Shown here: in pieces, positions 11,856-12,230 of the stretch
Layout of the letters: each line of letters begins with the position of its first letter
Position numbering within the stretch: position 1 is the stretch's first letter
From: an uncultured Ruminococcus sp.
Lineage (GTDB): Bacteria > Bacillota > Clostridia > Oscillospirales > Ruminococcaceae
Assembly: GCA_946186215.1 (NCBI GenBank)
Contig: CAMHMM010000026.1
Coordinates: 1-12,230 of the forward strand
Length of the DNA: 12,230 nt
Reading direction: 5' to 3'
The notes under the pieces: model-generated
The model's input: the letters and a program-made list of their open reading frames with translations, nothing else
Database searches by the model: none
What the model was told of the DNA's origin: nothing
Translations under genes and position numbers: made by a program

Positions 11856-12230
11856 ATGGGCGTAGTATCAATGAAGCAGCTTCTTGAGGCTGGTGTACAT
11901 TTCGGTCACCAGACAAGAAGATGGAACCCCAAAATGGCTCCCTACATCTTCACAGAGAGAAACGGTATCTATATTATCGATCTCCAGAAGACAGTAAAAA
12001 AGCTTGAGGAAGCTTACAACTTCGTTCGTGAGCTTTCCGCAGAAGGCAAATCTGTTCTCTTCGTGGGAACAAAGAAACAGGCTCAGGATTCCGTTAAGGA
12101 AGAGGCTCTCCGTGCAGGTGCTTACTATGTAAATGCAAGATGGCTCGGCGGTATGCTTACAAACTTCACAACGATCCGCCGCAGAATCGAAAGACTCAAT
12201 CAGCTTCGTGTAATGGAATCTGATGGAACT
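11856..12230 (+). CDS. rpsB: 30S ribosomal protein S2, N-terminal part (cut by window edge)
   Basis: The first 125 codons of S2 are open to the right edge, about half of the usual protein of around 240-260 residues. MKQLLEAGVHFGHQTRRWNP at 6-25 is the family signature; YIFTERNGIYIIDLQKTVKK at 30-49, VLFVGTKKQAQ at 68-78 and ARWLGGMLTNFTTIRRR at 94-110 follow the family in order. S2 binds late to the 30S subunit near the mRNA exit side and is needed for initiation together with S1. AGGAGG stands just before ATG 11856. The tsf gene for elongation factor Ts usually follows, but is outside the window. Confidence 0.98.
   Translation, partial: MGVVSMKQLLEAGVHFGHQTRRWNPKMAPYIFTERNGIYIIDLQKTVKKLEEAYNFVRELSAEGKSVLFVGTKKQAQDSVKEEALRAGAYYVNARWLGGMLTNFTTIRRRIERLNQLRVMESDGT

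Overview
The window looks like a chromosomal segment of a Gram-positive anaerobe of the Clostridia, most likely a Ruminococcus-like member of the Oscillospiraceae. This is inferred from gene order (nusB, xseA, xseB, ispA, YuiD-type protein, dxs, tlyA on one strand; rpmG, secE, nusG, rplK, rplA on the other), strong AGGAGG-type ribosome binding sites, sigma-A-like promoters, and lipoprotein and double-glycine leaders. No species can be assigned from the sequence alone.

Left part (1-7330, minus strand): one long, tightly packed operon read right to left from a good promoter at 7297-7325. It encodes an enlarged NusB antitermination factor, a TsaD/Kae1-like paralogue, both subunits of exonuclease VII, farnesyl diphosphate synthase, a YuiD-type membrane protein, a KptA RNA 2'-phosphotransferase, DXS, and the start of TlyA (cut by the window edge). 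Stop/start overlaps (TGATG, ATGA, 11 nt) and gaps of a few bases suggest co-transcription. IspA and DXS both serve isoprenoid synthesis; NusB, TlyA and KptA act on RNA or its transcription; XseAB acts on DNA.

Middle (7420-8040, minus strand): two tandem 71-residue peptide genes with bacteriocin-type double-glycine leaders, made by duplication of a 299-bp unit and closed by a rho-independent terminator. They lie between the isoprenoid operon and the ribosomal-protein cluster, with no transporter or modifying enzyme in view. This is the least explained and most interesting part of the window.

Right part (8258-12230, plus strand): a near-consensus promoter and a structured 5' leader precede rpmG-secE-nusG-rplK-rplA (L33, SecE, NusG, L11, L1). 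A strong hairpin follows rplA, where rplJ-rplL would usually come. Next is an unrecognised acidic, Thr/Ser/Glu-rich lipoprotein, then a second promoter with a perfect dyad just upstream, a structured leader, and the first 125 codons of rpsB (S2), cut by the right edge. No tRNA, rRNA, CRISPR array or insertion sequence was seen.
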